Shown here: piece by piece, positions 29,858 to 38,658 of the stretch
Position numbering within the stretch: the stretch's first letter is position 1
Layout: each line of letters begins with the position of its first letter
Source: Phycisphaerae bacterium
GTDB lineage: Bacteria > Planctomycetota > Phycisphaerae > Phycisphaerales > UBA1924
Assembly: GCA_002706885.1 (NCBI GenBank)
Contig: PAKY01000106.1
Location: forward strand, 1 to 56,115
Length of the DNA: 56,115 bases
Reading direction: 5' to 3'
The notes under the pieces: model-generated
Databases searched by the model: none
What the model saw: only the letters and a program-made list of their open reading frames with translations
Told to the model about the DNA's origin: nothing
Position numbers and translations under genes: made by a program

Positions 29858-31036
29858 TCAGTCCGTGGGTGTCTGAACGCGTTCGTCGTTGTTCGTATCG
29901 GTGGTGGGAAGCGGTTGGGCCGCGGGGGCTTCTTCAAGCGCTTCGCGGAAGATCTTGAGCGACTCCATCGTGTGCGTCCGCTGCTCCTGCATCCGCGCCG
30001 CTCGGGCCTCGCGCTGGGCGAAATCGGTCGGGGCGCCGTCGAGGTAGCGAGCGTCGAACTCTGCGAGCTGCTGCGAGGCGATGCGGAAGGCCTGGAGCGA
30101 TTCCCACCACGGCGGGCGACCCGCGCGGACGCCGATGCCGCGCGTCGCGAACCGCTCGCGGGCGCTGAGATCGGGCCTTCTGAGCGTCGACGCGCGGAGT
30201 GAGACGGCGGGCTGTCCGGACGGGCTGAAGTAGCGAGATGGGTCATCGCGGAACCCAGCGCGGAGGCCCGTCTCGCCGATCGGCGTGTTCGCTTCGGGCG
30301 GCGGCCAGAGGCCCTCTGCTTCGAGCCACATCGGCGCGCCGAGCCCTCCGCCCGCACGGCGCGATGGCGGAGTGAAACCGAGGCGTTCGAGGCGGAGCTG
30401 CAGGCCCGCGAGACGGTCCGCGACGCGGGGGTCCCCGTTCGCGCGGAGGCTGTCATACCGCCCGATCACGACGGGGACCTCGATGGTTTCTCGGTCGCCG
30501 CCGCCGACGGGCGTCCTGGCGACGCTCAGCTCGATCGTCTCGCCCGGCTGGTAGCTCATGATGTGCACGACGAGCTCTTCCCAGTCGGCGATCGGCTCGC
30601 CATCCACCGCGAGCACCGCGTCGTTCCGCTCGAGCTTGATCGCGGCGTCGAATCCCTGCACGGTGTCCGCGATGAACACGGGATCCTCGGTATCGATGCT
30701 CCCGCCACGGACGCCGAGCGCCGGGATGGGCATCGCGAAGTAGCGGTATTCCAGCACCCGGTCGAGCCTGGTCCGCTGCTCAAGGGAAAGCGAGGGATCG
30801 GCCGACCGAGCGGCGAGTTCCTCGAAGGCAATGTCCTCGTCGCGGACGAGCGAGGCCATCGTGTTCTCGCGGAGCGTGAAGTCGTCGTGGTCGAGCAACG
30901 CGACGAGTTCGTCGACCGTGAGATCGGGGATCGCGTTCGCACGGGGCTGGGCGTTCGGAGCGTTCTGGCCGCTCGCCATCGGCCCGAGCAGCGTGGCGGC
31001 GGTGATCGCGTAGATGAGGGCCCGCTTCGTTCGCAT
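29858..31036 (-). CDS. Secreted PDZ-domain protein
   Basis: A 392-aa protein with a signal peptide (residues 1-23, MRTKRALIYAITAATLLGPM). A helical segment (38-100) is followed by one PDZ domain (about 105-180; PALGVRGG ... AVDGEPIADWEELV). A Pro/Arg-rich region without recognised motifs comes next, then a charged helical end. No protease domain is present, so it is probably a periplasmic adaptor or scaffold. It is convergent with the HD gene and stands downstream of the aminoglycoside-phosphotransferase-like gene only across strand-consistent spacing of 30 bases (31037-31066), so it may be the last gene of the tpiA operon. Confidence 0.78.
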   Translation of the reverse strand: MRTKRALIYAITAATLLGPMASGQNAPNAQPRANAIPDLTVDELVALLDHDDFTLRENTMASLVRDEDIAFEELAARSADPSLSLEQRTRLDRVLEYRYFAMPIPALGVRGGSIDTEDPVFIADTVQGFDAAIKLERNDAVLAVDGEPIADWEELVVHIMSYQPGETIELSVARTPVGGGDRETIEVPVVIGRYDSLRANGDPRVADRLAGLQLRLERLGFTPPSRRAGGGLGAPMWLEAEGLWPPPEANTPIGETGLRAGFRDDPSRYFSPSGQPAVSLRASTLRRPDLSARERFATRGIGVRAGRPPWWESLQAFRIASQQLAEFDARYLDGAPTDFAQREARAARMQEQRTHTMESLKIFREALEEAPAAQPLPTTDTNNDERVQTPTD

Positions 31037-31066
31037 CCTGATATTGTCGTCGATCCGGCTCCCGAG

Positions 31067-32125
31067 TCAACGGCTGACAGGCAGCGTGGCTCGGACGGTT
31101 TCGTCGGCGTGGGCCCGGATCCAGCGGGCGACGGCCGCGACGCGGGCCAGCATCTCGGTCGAACGCTGAGCGGGTGTCGAGGCCGCGGCGTGCTCGACGA
31201 GGGTTCGGGTCATCCGGGCGGGAAGCGAGCCGACGTTCGTCGCGGTGAGCTCGGCCGCGACGATGTAAGCGCGGAGGAAGGCGCGGAGCGAGCCTTCTTG
31301 TGGCAGCCGGAGCTGTCCGGAGAGGCCGATACTCTCGAGGCTGAACCACACGGCCGCGGACGCGAGTTCGTCGAGCTGGTTCGCGACGGCGGCGCGGTCG
31401 AAGTCGATCACGCCTGCGAGCGTGGAGCCGTTGTAGAGCGTGTTGCCGCCGTGGAAGTCGCCGTGCACCACGCCGATCGGGCCCGTGGGAGCCCCTGCGG
31501 CAGCCATCGATTCCTCGGCCCACACCCAGGCGGCGGCGAGCTCGAAAGCGACGCCCGTGAGCGCGGGGTTCGAATGCGCCATGGCGTCAAGGGCGGCCAT
31601 GACGCGATCCTCGGTCGCGCGGTCGCGCGTGGGAAGGGCCGCTCGTTCGCGGTGGGGGAGATCGATCCGATGGAGCTTGGCGAGGGCCGCTCCGGCGGCG
31701 GCGGCGGCGCGGGGATCGCCTCGGTAGGCCTGCCCCGGCACGAACCCCGCGACCTCGTAGGCGTGCTCGCCCATAACGAGGACGAAATTCATCTGCCCGA
31801 TCGGCCTGACCACGACGGGCGTCGGGACGCCCTGTTCGGCGGCGCGTGCCTGAACGCGCGAGGTCACCTCGAGCGCTTCGCGTCCGCCCTGGCCGACGCG
31901 CCGTTTGATGACAACGGTCCCGGCGTCGGTGCGCGCGACGGCCTTGGGGGACTGCGGGGCGCCGCCGATCAACTCGCGGAGGGCATGGACGGCGCCGAGG
32001 GGATACCGCTGGAGCACGGCGCGGAGTTCGCCCGGCGCGAAGCGGGCGCGCGGCGGCGTCGCGGGCTGCTCGGCGCCCTCGCGGGGCTGCATGGCCACGG
32101 GATGCCTGGGCGCTGTCGCGTGCAC
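31067..32125 (-). CDS. APH-family phosphotransferase
   Basis: A 352-aa kinase-fold protein of the aminoglycoside/choline phosphotransferase superfamily. Lys in TVVIKRRVG fills the ATP-binding Lys position. The catalytic loop is VVHGDFHGGNTLY (Asp in HGD) and the metal-binding Asp is in GVIDFDRA. The best frame begins with GTG at 32125; an ATG at 32092 is the alternative, and neither has a strong ribosome binding site. The substrate cannot be read from the sequence, and I would not call it a resistance gene. Homoserine-kinase-like and sugar-kinase members exist in the same superfamily. It is 111 bases downstream of yicC. Confidence 0.8.
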   Translation of the reverse strand: MHATAPRHPVAMQPREGAEQPATPPRARFAPGELRAVLQRYPLGAVHALRELIGGAPQSPKAVARTDAGTVVIKRRVGQGGREALEVTSRVQARAAEQGVPTPVVVRPIGQMNFVLVMGEHAYEVAGFVPGQAYRGDPRAAAAAGAALAKLHRIDLPHRERAALPTRDRATEDRVMAALDAMAHSNPALTGVAFELAAAWVWAEESMAAAGAPTGPIGVVHGDFHGGNTLYNGSTLAGVIDFDRAAVANQLDELASAAVWFSLESIGLSGQLRLPQEGSLRAFLRAYIVAAELTATNVGSLPARMTRTLVEHAAASTPAQRSTEMLARVAAVARWIRAHADETVRATLPVSR

Positions 32126-32236
32126 GTCGTTCTCTCGAGGGATCGGCGCGTTCTCGGACGCGTTCGGGGGGCCGGCGCTTCCTTGCCGGGGAGCGGTCGG
32201 GCCAAGGCGTCCTTCGAGACGCCGTCGTCTACCGAT

Positions 32237-33127
32237 TCATTCGACGTTTTGCGTCTGTTCCTTGATTCGATCGATGTACCCCTTGATTTCAACCGCGAGG
32301 CGGCTGACATCGGCGTCGGGGCTCTTGCTGGCGATCGTATTGGCCTCTCGGAGCATTTCCTGGCCAAGGAATTCGAGCGTTCGGCCGACAGGGTCGCCGT
32401 TGCCGTCGGTCACCCGCTGCTCGAACTGATCGATATGTGTTCGGAGCCGAGTGATCTCCTCCGCGACGTCGACGCGCTCGGCGTAGACCGCGACCTCGCG
32501 GATCAACTCCGCGGGCTCGGTCGCGAGCGTCGCGTCCTCGAGGAGGGCCTCGATCCGTGAGCGGAGGCGCTCGGCGTATTGGGTGGCGACGTCCGGAGCT
32601 CGCTTTTCGATCTCGGCGACGCGGCTCCCTATCTCGCGGCTGAGCGCGAGCAGATCGTGGCCGAGCGCCTTGCCCTCGCGCTCGCGCATCTCGAGAAGGT
32701 CGTCACACGCCCGCTCGACGAGCGGCAGCAACGCCCCGCGGGCTCGTTCGTGGCGTTCACCCTCGTCGCCCGGCGCCTGGAGCACGCCCGGGAGCGAGAG
32801 CAGGGAAGCGACGTCGATCGCGGGGCGGTCGTAGCCCTCGGGCCAGGCGCCGTTGATCTCGTCGAGGTAGCGACGGAGGGCGGGCGCGTTGATCTCGTAC
32901 GCAGCCCGTTCCGAACTCTCGGCCATCGTCACGCGGACGTTGACGCTCCCGCGGCTGAGGCGTTTGCGGAGGAGCAGCTCGACCTCGGCCTCCAGCGGCT
33001 GGAGCGGGTCGGGCATTCGGAGCCCGATCTTGAAGTACCGGTTGTTGACGGTCCGGAGCTCGACGTGGTAGTCCGTCCCGTCGGCGTGGCTCGATGCGGC
33101 GCCATAGCCGGTCATGCTTCGAATCAC
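32237..33127 (-). CDS. yicC: YicC/YloC family endoribonuclease
   Basis: A 296-aa protein starting with GTG at 33127 to give MIRSMTGYG, which matches the very conserved YicC N-terminus. The remaining family blocks are present: SVNVRVTM, the long helical middle, and the C-terminal EFLGQEMLREANTIASKS followed by VEIKGYIDRIKEQTQNVE. YicC proteins are metal-dependent RNases that act on small RNAs in other bacteria. Length is normal. It is 54 bases downstream of secG on the same strand, in the order tpiA-secG-yicC. Confidence 0.94.
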   Translation of the reverse strand: MIRSMTGYGAASSHADGTDYHVELRTVNNRYFKIGLRMPDPLQPLEAEVELLLRKRLSRGSVNVRVTMAESSERAAYEINAPALRRYLDEINGAWPEGYDRPAIDVASLLSLPGVLQAPGDEGERHERARGALLPLVERACDDLLEMREREGKALGHDLLALSREIGSRVAEIEKRAPDVATQYAERLRSRIEALLEDATLATEPAELIREVAVYAERVDVAEEITRLRTHIDQFEQRVTDGNGDPVGRTLEFLGQEMLREANTIASKSPDADVSRLAVEIKGYIDRIKEQTQNVE

Positions 33128-33181
33128 GCGGTTCTCCCCGGTCGGCGCGGCGAGAAGTGGTCGCGCCTGTGCTCAGATCGG

Positions 33182-33643
33182 TCAGGGTCCGCCCGGCGCC
33201 TCAATGGGTTCGGCGGGCGTCTCGGAGGACGCTTCAGCCTCGGCGTCATCGGCGTTCCCATCGGCTTGCGTCGAGGGATCGGGTGTTTCGGCGTCGCTGT
33301 TGACCGCCCCCGCGCCCGCGGCGCCGTCCTCATCGACCGCGTCGGCGGGGTCTGTGATCGATGCGCCCTGGCTTCCACCCGTCCGCGCCGGGCCGGGGCG
33401 GACCGCGAAATTCAGGACCACCGCGAGGATGAGGAAGGCCACGAACATGCCGATCGTCGCGATGGTCAGAGCGTCGCCTGTCTTGGCGCCGAACGCGGTC
33501 TGGCCGGAGCCCGCGCCTGCTCCGAAGGCGCCGCTGAGCCCACCGCCCTGCGGACGCTGGATGAGCACCGTGAGAATGAGCGTCAGACACACCAGGAGAA
33601 AGAGGACGACGCCGCCAACCGTGAGGAGATATCCGTAGTCCAC
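33182..33643 (-). CDS. secG: Preprotein translocase subunit SecG
   Basis: A 153-aa protein starting with GTG at 33643. Two membrane helices (about residues 5-28 and 59-82) are separated by the SecG loop containing LIQRPQGGGLSGAFGAGAGS and GAKTGDALT. The tail of about 65 residues is acidic and Ala/Asp/Glu-rich, longer than the roughly 110 aa total of the Escherichia coli protein. It works with SecYE in the cytoplasmic membrane. It lies between tpiA and yicC, a common neighbourhood for secG. Confidence 0.93.
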   Translation of the reverse strand: MDYGYLLTVGGVVLFLLVCLTLILTVLIQRPQGGGLSGAFGAGAGSGQTAFGAKTGDALTIATIGMFVAFLILAVVLNFAVRPGPARTGGSQGASITDPADAVDEDGAAGAGAVNSDAETPDPSTQADGNADDAEAEASSETPAEPIEAPGGP

Positions 33644-33717
33644 CTATCGAGACTCCCGGGGCCCGGACGGCCCGCTTCTATCGCTGACGAGGGCTTCCAC
33701 TGTAGGCCCCGGGCCGC

Positions 33718-34491
33718 TCAGCCCGCCGCGGCGGCGACGATCTGTCCGAAGTCGGCGCCCTTGAGGCTGGCGCCCCCAATGAGGCCCCCGTCGATGTCGG
33801 GCTGGGCGATCAGTTCGGCCGCGTTCCCGGGCTTCATCGAGCCGCCGTAGATGATCCTCGTGGCGTCGGCGAGGTGCTGGCCGTAGAGGTCGGTCAGGAC
33901 GGAGCGGATCTTCGCGTGGGCGTCCTGAGCGTCGTCCGGAGTCGCGGTCTTGCCTGTGCCGATCGCCCAGACGGGCTCGTAGGCGATGACGACGCGCGGC
34001 ATCTGCGCGGGCGTGACCTCGGCCAGGCCGGCGCGCACCTGACGCTCGTTGACCTTGTCGGTCTCGCCAGCGTCGCGCTGCTCGAGCGTCTCGCCGACGC
34101 AGAGCACGCAGTCGAGGCCCGCCTCGAGCGTCCGGCGGACCTTGAGGTTGACCAACTCGTCGGCCTCGCCGATCACTTGGCGTCGCTCGCTGTGGCCCGC
34201 GAGAACGGGGCGGACGCCGCAGTCCTCGAGCATCTCGGCCGACACCTCGCCCGTGAACGCGCCGTCGGGGTTGAGCCAGAGGTCCTGGGCGCCGAGGGTG
34301 ATGGGGCTGTTCCGCTCGCGGAGCACGGCGCCGACGGTCAGGAGGTAGGGGAACGGCGGGAAGACCGCGACGTCGACCCGCGAGGCCCGGTCGCCGATGG
34401 CTTCCACCACGTCCCGCGTCAGGGTCGCCGCGGTCTCGCGGTTCGTGTTCATCTTCCAGTTGCCACCGATGTATGGCCTGCGATCCGTCAT
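33718..34491 (-). CDS. tpiA: Triose-phosphate isomerase
   Basis: A 257-aa protein starting at 34491 (MTDRRPYIGGNWKMN), with AGGGGGAA upstream as ribosome binding site. Catalytic residues are present: Lys13 in GNWKMN, His100 in LAGHSERR and Glu172 in AYEPVWAIGTGK. The phosphate-binding YGGSMKPGNA and GGLIGGASL loops are also visible. It interconverts dihydroxyacetone phosphate and glyceraldehyde 3-phosphate in glycolysis and gluconeogenesis. A longer frame from 34632 adds non-family sequence and is not used. Confidence 0.98.
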   Translation of the reverse strand: MTDRRPYIGGNWKMNTNRETAATLTRDVVEAIGDRASRVDVAVFPPFPYLLTVGAVLRERNSPITLGAQDLWLNPDGAFTGEVSAEMLEDCGVRPVLAGHSERRQVIGEADELVNLKVRRTLEAGLDCVLCVGETLEQRDAGETDKVNERQVRAGLAEVTPAQMPRVVIAYEPVWAIGTGKTATPDDAQDAHAKIRSVLTDLYGQHLADATRIIYGGSMKPGNAAELIAQPDIDGGLIGGASLKGADFGQIVAAAAG

Positions 34492-34784
34492 GGCGTTCCC
34501 CCTGTCTTCGCCGCTGGGCGCGGCGTCATAAAGCCTGATCGGCGGAAGCGTAGCGGCGCTGCTCTCGTTCGGCCCCGCTCGGTCGTTCAACGCATGTCGA
34601 TCAAATTGTCTTTGAGCATGGACTCGTTCCAAGTAATCTGCGGCTGGCGCTCACCGGTTCGAAGGGATCGGGCGACAACAAGCCCGACGTGCGCGGCATG
34701 TGCCGTCGGCACGAGCGTCGTTTGCGGGGTTCTCGTCCCCGCCGAAGGTGTCGTCGCCGGGCGTCCGGCGCGGGGGAGCGGAAG
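34492..34784. other. Divergent intergenic region (tpiA / FG-GAP gene)
   Basis: About 290 bases without a gene. The middle (roughly 34590-34680) is richer in A/T and must hold the divergent promoters. TTGAGC, 16 bases, then TAATCT is the nearest plus-strand match and is weak. No hairpin or RNA gene was recognised. Confidence 0.4.
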
Positions 34785-36641
34785 ATGCGGAGCGTGCATC
34801 CGTTAGCCAGCGGCGTCATCGCCGCGGTCGTCTGCGTGGCGTCAGCGGGTCAGCCGGACGCCTTCACCGACGAGGCGATCGCCCGCGGCGTCACCTACCG
34901 GGTGACGCACGGCCTGACGCAGTACGGTTCGGGTCTCGCGCTGATCGACCTTGATGGTGATCGTGATCTCGACCTCGTCGCGACTGGCGGCGCTGGCGGT
35001 GTGATCGGGCTCTATGAGAACGATGGCGCGGGATACTTCACGGATCGCTCGCTCGCGCAGGGGGCGCCGAGATTCGCTCCCAGCCTCTCGGTAGCGGGCG
35101 TCAGCGCCGCGGACTTCGACGCCGATGGCGATCTCGATCTGCACATCTGTCGCTTCGGCGAACCCGACCGGCTGTACAGAAACGACGGCGGGTGGAACTT
35201 CACCGAGGTCGCCAGCGCCGCGGGCATCGCAAACGGAGGCGCAGCTTTCGGGAGCGTCTGGGGCGACTTCGACGGGGACGGGTGGCTCGATGTCTACGTG
35301 AACAACCGGACGAACACGGTCATCGGCTTCACGCTCAACACCTCGGAGAACGAGCTCTATCGCAACAACGGTGACGGCACGTTCACCCCCGTCGGCGCCG
35401 ATCTCGGCGTCATCGCCCTCGGCGAGCCCACGCTCGTCTCCGCGTTCTTCGACTTCGATCTCGACGGCGACGCCGATCTCTACCTCGGCACCGACAAGGG
35501 CGCGTTCAGCCCGTTCCACAACCACTTGTTTGAGAACGTCGGGGGAACGTTCGTGGACATCACCGCGTCGTCAGGCACGGAGGCAAATGTCGATTGCATG
35601 GGCATCGCCTACGGCGACATGGACGGCAACGGGTGGCCCGACATCTTCGTGACCAACATCCCGGTCGGTCACAAGCTCCTGCTGAACAACGGAGATCGCA
35701 CCTTTACGCATGGTGAGGCTCGCGCCGGCGTCGAGACGTTCGAGATCGGCTGGGGAACCATGTGCTTCGATCACGACAACGACGCGATCGACGACCTGTA
35801 TGTCTGCCAGATGAACGCGACGAACTGTTTGTACGCGAACTCCGGAAGCTTCCCGCTCGTCAACGTCGCGGACTCGATGGCGATCGACGGTGACACCACG
35901 AGTTTTTGCGTTGTCTCGGGCGACCTTGATGGCGACGGCGATCTCGACGTGGTCAACGCCGAGATCGGTCGCGACCTGCACATATTCATCAACAATGAGG
36001 GTTCGAAGCGCAACTGGGCGCAGTTCGACGTCGTTGGGCGCGGGGCCAACACCTTCGGCGTCGGCGCCGTTGTCCGTGTCGAGGCGGAAGGCCTGCTGCC
36101 GCAAATCCGCGAGGTCCGCGCGGGGCACCACTACAAGGCCGTAGAAACGCCGACGCTCCACTTCGGCCTCGACGAGGCGAGCGCGATGTCGACGATAAGC
36201 GTCGCATGGCCAGGCGGCGAAGTGGGGCGCACCCTCGAGCGCTATCCCATCAACGTCCGCTGGACGCTCTACCCGCCCGAGCGGATGGGCGACGTCAACC
36301 TCGACGGTGAGGTCGACGCAGAGGACGTCGCCTTGCTCCGCGATCGCCTGGATCTCCTGGGTGGTTCGGAGCCCGTGAAGGCTGGAGTCAATGAGCAGAT
36401 GGACGTGGTGAGCGACGCCGTTCTGAACGCGGACGACCTCGTCGCCCTGACCGATGTCGTCGGGTGCGGCGCCGCCGACCTCGCGGCGCCTCTCGGTTCG
36501 TTGGACATCGCGGACGTCGTTGAATTCCTCCGTGCGTTCGGCGCGGCAGAACCGCCGGCCGACCTCGCGGCGCCGTTCGGAGCGTTCGATATCGCCGACG
36601 TTACCTCGTTCCTTCAGGCGTTCGGGGGCGGGTGTCCGTAA
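34785..36641 (+). CDS. Secreted FG-GAP/CRTAC1-like protein with GC-type dockerin tail
   Basis: A 618-aa protein with a signal peptide (residues 1-22, ending VASAGQP). The start at 34785 has GGGGGAG about six bases upstream. Seven or so FG-GAP/VCBS-type repeats carry Ca-binding DxDxDGxxD loops such as DFDADGDLDLHI, DFDGDGWLDVYV and DLDGDGDLDVVN. An ASPIC/UnbV-like domain follows (VGAVVRVEA ... HFGLDEA). The C-terminus has an EF-hand-like GDVNLDGEVDAEDVALL stretch. It ends with the paired ADLAAPLGSLDIADVVEFLR / ADLAAPFGAFDIADVTSFLQ repeat and the CP end. This matches the GC-type dockerin-like tail found on many Phycisphaerae secreted proteins. It is probably surface-associated; ligand unknown. 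Confidence 0.85.
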   Translation: MRSVHPLASGVIAAVVCVASAGQPDAFTDEAIARGVTYRVTHGLTQYGSGLALIDLDGDRDLDLVATGGAGGVIGLYENDGAGYFTDRSLAQGAPRFAPSLSVAGVSAADFDADGDLDLHICRFGEPDRLYRNDGGWNFTEVASAAGIANGGAAFGSVWGDFDGDGWLDVYVNNRTNTVIGFTLNTSENELYRNNGDGTFTPVGADLGVIALGEPTLVSAFFDFDLDGDADLYLGTDKGAFSPFHNHLFENVGGTFVDITASSGTEANVDCMGIAYGDMDGNGWPDIFVTNIPVGHKLLLNNGDRTFTHGEARAGVETFEIGWGTMCFDHDNDAIDDLYVCQMNATNCLYANSGSFPLVNVADSMAIDGDTTSFCVVSGDLDGDGDLDVVNAEIGRDLHIFINNEGSKRNWAQFDVVGRGANTFGVGAVVRVEAEGLLPQIREVRAGHHYKAVETPTLHFGLDEASAMSTISVAWPGGEVGRTLERYPINVRWTLYPPERMGDVNLDGEVDAEDVALLRDRLDLLGGSEPVKAGVNEQMDVVSDAVLNADDLVALTDVVGCGAADLAAPLGSLDIADVVEFLRAFGAAEPPADLAAPFGAFDIADVTSFLQAFGGGCP

Positions 36642-36768
36642 GCGGACCTGTCGCGCAAGAAAAAGCCCAGCGGCTCGAGGGCAACCGTCGTCCCGCCTTA
36701 TGCGTTGCGGGAGACCGTCGCGATCGAGCCGCCGGGTTGCATGAGGGCTCAGGGAATCGAAGCGATCG

Positions 36769-38364
36769 TCAGATCTTCGGGCCGGCCGCGAGGACCTCGT
36801 CCGAGATCTTGAATTGCTTCTCGTTCTCGCGGAACTTCTCGGCGAGCTTCTTCGCCTGCGCGCGGTAGGCGTTGGCGTCGGACCAGGTGTCCTCGGGGTG
36901 AAGGACGCCGGCGGGCACGCCCTTGACGTGGCGCGGGATCCAAAGGCCGAAGATGGGATCCTGGTCGTACTCCTCGCGACGCAGCGAGCCGTCGAGGATG
37001 TCGGTCACCATCGCGCGGGTGTACCTGAGCTCGAAGCGGTGGCCCTGCCCGTAGGCGCCGCCCGTCCAGCCCGTGTTGAGCAGCCAGACGTTGGCCTTGT
37101 ACCGCTTGATGCGGTCGGCGAGCATCTGGGCGTACTCCATCGGACGACGGGGGAGGAACGGCCCGCCGAAGCACGGGCTGAAGTTGGGCTGCGGCTCGGT
37201 GACGCCCGCCTCGGTGCCCGCGAGCTTCGAGGTGTAGCCGTTGATGAAGTAGTACATCGCCTGCTCGGGTGTGAGCTTGCTCACGGGAGGCAGCACGCCG
37301 TACGCGTCGGCGGTCAGGAAGATGACGTTCTTCGGGTGGGCGCCGACACTGGGGATCTGTGCGCCCGGGATGTACTCCACGGGGTAGGTAACGCGCGTGT
37401 TCTCGGTGATCGAGCCGTCGAAATAGTCGGGCTCGAGCGTCTCGTCGTTGATCACGACGTTCTCGAGCACGCTGCCGAACTTGATCGCGTCCCAGATCTG
37501 CGGCTCGCCCTCGCGGGTGAGCTTGATGCACTTGGCGTAGCAGCCGCCCTCAAAGTTGAACACGCCGTTCGGACCCCAGCCGTGCTCGTCGTCGCCGATG
37601 AGCGCTCGGTTCGGGTCGGCCGAGAGCGTCGTCTTGCCGGTGCCCGAGAGGCCGAAGAACAGCGCGACGTTCGTCGGGTCGTCCTTCGCGATGTTTGCCG
37701 AGCAGTGCATCGGGAACACGCCCTGGTCGGGCATGTCGTAGTTCATCGCGAAGAAGATGCTCTTCTTCATCTCGCCGGCGTACTCGGTGCCGAGGATCAC
37801 GACGAGCTTGCGCTCGAGGCTCTGCGCGACGAGCACCGGGCTGTCGACGCCGAACTCGGCCTGTTCCTCGGGCGTCAGGCGACGGCGGCCCGCGTTGAGG
37901 ATCGTCCAGTCGTGCTGCCAGGGCAGATCGCTCGCGTCCGCCGCCGATCCCGGGCGGATGAACAGCGTTTCGCAGAACATGCAGTGCCACGCCTGCTCGG
38001 TCACAACGCGAACGCCGAGCCGGTGCTCGATGTCGGCGCCCGCCCATCCGTCGAAGACGTACCGCTGGTCGGCCTTGCCGAGATGCTCGGTGGCCATCGA
38101 GAGCACGCGATCGAACTTGTCGGTCGAGAGCGGACGGTTGACCTTGCCCCACCACACCTTGTCGTGGATCGCCGAGGTGTCCTCGAGGTACTTGTCCTTC
38201 GGACTCCGCCCCGTTCGATCACCGGTCCGGCAAACGAGCGCGCCGTTCGCCGCGAGGCGTCCCTCGCCGTCCGCGAGCGCACGCTCGACAAGGTGCGCGA
38301 TCGGGCGGTTGGTCAGGGCGCCGTTGAGGTTGAGTTCGATCCCTTTGGTGGTCATGGTCGTCAT
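36769..38364 (-). CDS. pckA: Phosphoenolpyruvate carboxykinase (ATP)
   Basis: A 531-aa protein. The start at 38364 has GGAGG eight bases upstream. The ATP-type signatures are present: RTGRSPKDKY, the kinase P-loop GLSGTGKTTLS, metal/substrate block FNFEGGCYAK and NTGWTGGAYG. It converts oxaloacetate and ATP to phosphoenolpyruvate, the first committed step of gluconeogenesis. The gene is on its own between convergent and divergent neighbours, with an AT-rich leader (38365-38440) that probably contains its control sites. Confidence 0.98.
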   Translation of the reverse strand: MTTMTTKGIELNLNGALTNRPIAHLVERALADGEGRLAANGALVCRTGDRTGRSPKDKYLEDTSAIHDKVWWGKVNRPLSTDKFDRVLSMATEHLGKADQRYVFDGWAGADIEHRLGVRVVTEQAWHCMFCETLFIRPGSAADASDLPWQHDWTILNAGRRRLTPEEQAEFGVDSPVLVAQSLERKLVVILGTEYAGEMKKSIFFAMNYDMPDQGVFPMHCSANIAKDDPTNVALFFGLSGTGKTTLSADPNRALIGDDEHGWGPNGVFNFEGGCYAKCIKLTREGEPQIWDAIKFGSVLENVVINDETLEPDYFDGSITENTRVTYPVEYIPGAQIPSVGAHPKNVIFLTADAYGVLPPVSKLTPEQAMYYFINGYTSKLAGTEAGVTEPQPNFSPCFGGPFLPRRPMEYAQMLADRIKRYKANVWLLNTGWTGGAYGQGHRFELRYTRAMVTDILDGSLRREEYDQDPIFGLWIPRHVKGVPAGVLHPEDTWSDANAYRAQAKKLAEKFRENEKQFKISDEVLAAGPKI

Positions 38365-38399
38365 CCGTTTGTCCTCCAAGACGAGGCGGTGCGATATTC

Positions 38400-38421
38400 A
38401 GATAACTTTATGCGTTTATCT
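38400..38421 (-). promoter_or_regulatory. Inverted repeat in the AT-rich leader of pckA
   Basis: AGATAA (38400-38405) and TTATCT (38416-38421) are inverted copies around a 10-base spacer, about 36 bases before the pckA start. The surrounding 40 bases are unusually AT-rich for this window. It is a plausible regulator site or part of the promoter. I could not fix a -35/-10 pair with confidence. Confidence 0.35.
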
Positions 38422-38555
38422 CTGTCTGGTCTACTTGCTCGCTTCAGCATCTTCAAGGTAGCCACTCTTAGGGGCTGTGGCAGCACAGAACCTTCGCTTC
38501 GCCCCATCGGTCCGCTTGTTGATATGGCTTGAGGCTGTAGCTAACGTCATCGCCT

Positions 38556-38571
38556 GGCCGCGTTCGCGGCC
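38556..38571 (+). other. Small GC hairpin just before tRNA-His
   Basis: GGCCGC-GTTC-GCGGCC forms a 6-bp hairpin ending four bases before the first nucleotide of the tRNA. It could structure the 5' leader of the tRNA precursor. Confidence 0.3.
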
Positions 38572-38575
38572 GTTG

Positions 38576-38649
38576 GAGGCCGTAGCTCAGTTGGTTAGAG
38601 CACCTGGTTGTGGTCCAGGATGTCGCGGGTTCGAATCCCGTCGGTCTCC
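38576..38649 (+). tRNA. tRNA-His (GTG anticodon)
   Basis: The cloverleaf is complete. Acceptor GAGGCCG pairs with CGGTCTC (one G-U), followed by TA and the D arm GCTC...GAGC. The anticodon stem CCTGG/CCAGG has loop TTGTGGT (anticodon GTG). The T arm is GCGGG-TTCGAAT-CCCGT. The base before the acceptor is G (38575) and the discriminator is C (38649), the G-1:C73 pair that identifies tRNA-His. The 3' CCA is not encoded; the sequence continues CATG. The tRNA lies between pckA (divergent) and the fructosamine-kinase-like gene (convergent). Confidence 0.95.
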
Positions 38650-38658
38650 CATGCGCTC

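Noticed and set aside
31067-32125. Aminoglycoside resistance gene
   Set aside because: Only the kinase-fold motifs are shared. The superfamily contains many metabolic kinases and nothing in the sequence or neighbours indicates resistance.
38521-38556. A second tRNA-like stretch (GCTGTAGCTAACG) just before tRNA-His
   Set aside because: No acceptor, anticodon or T-arm pairing could be built around it.
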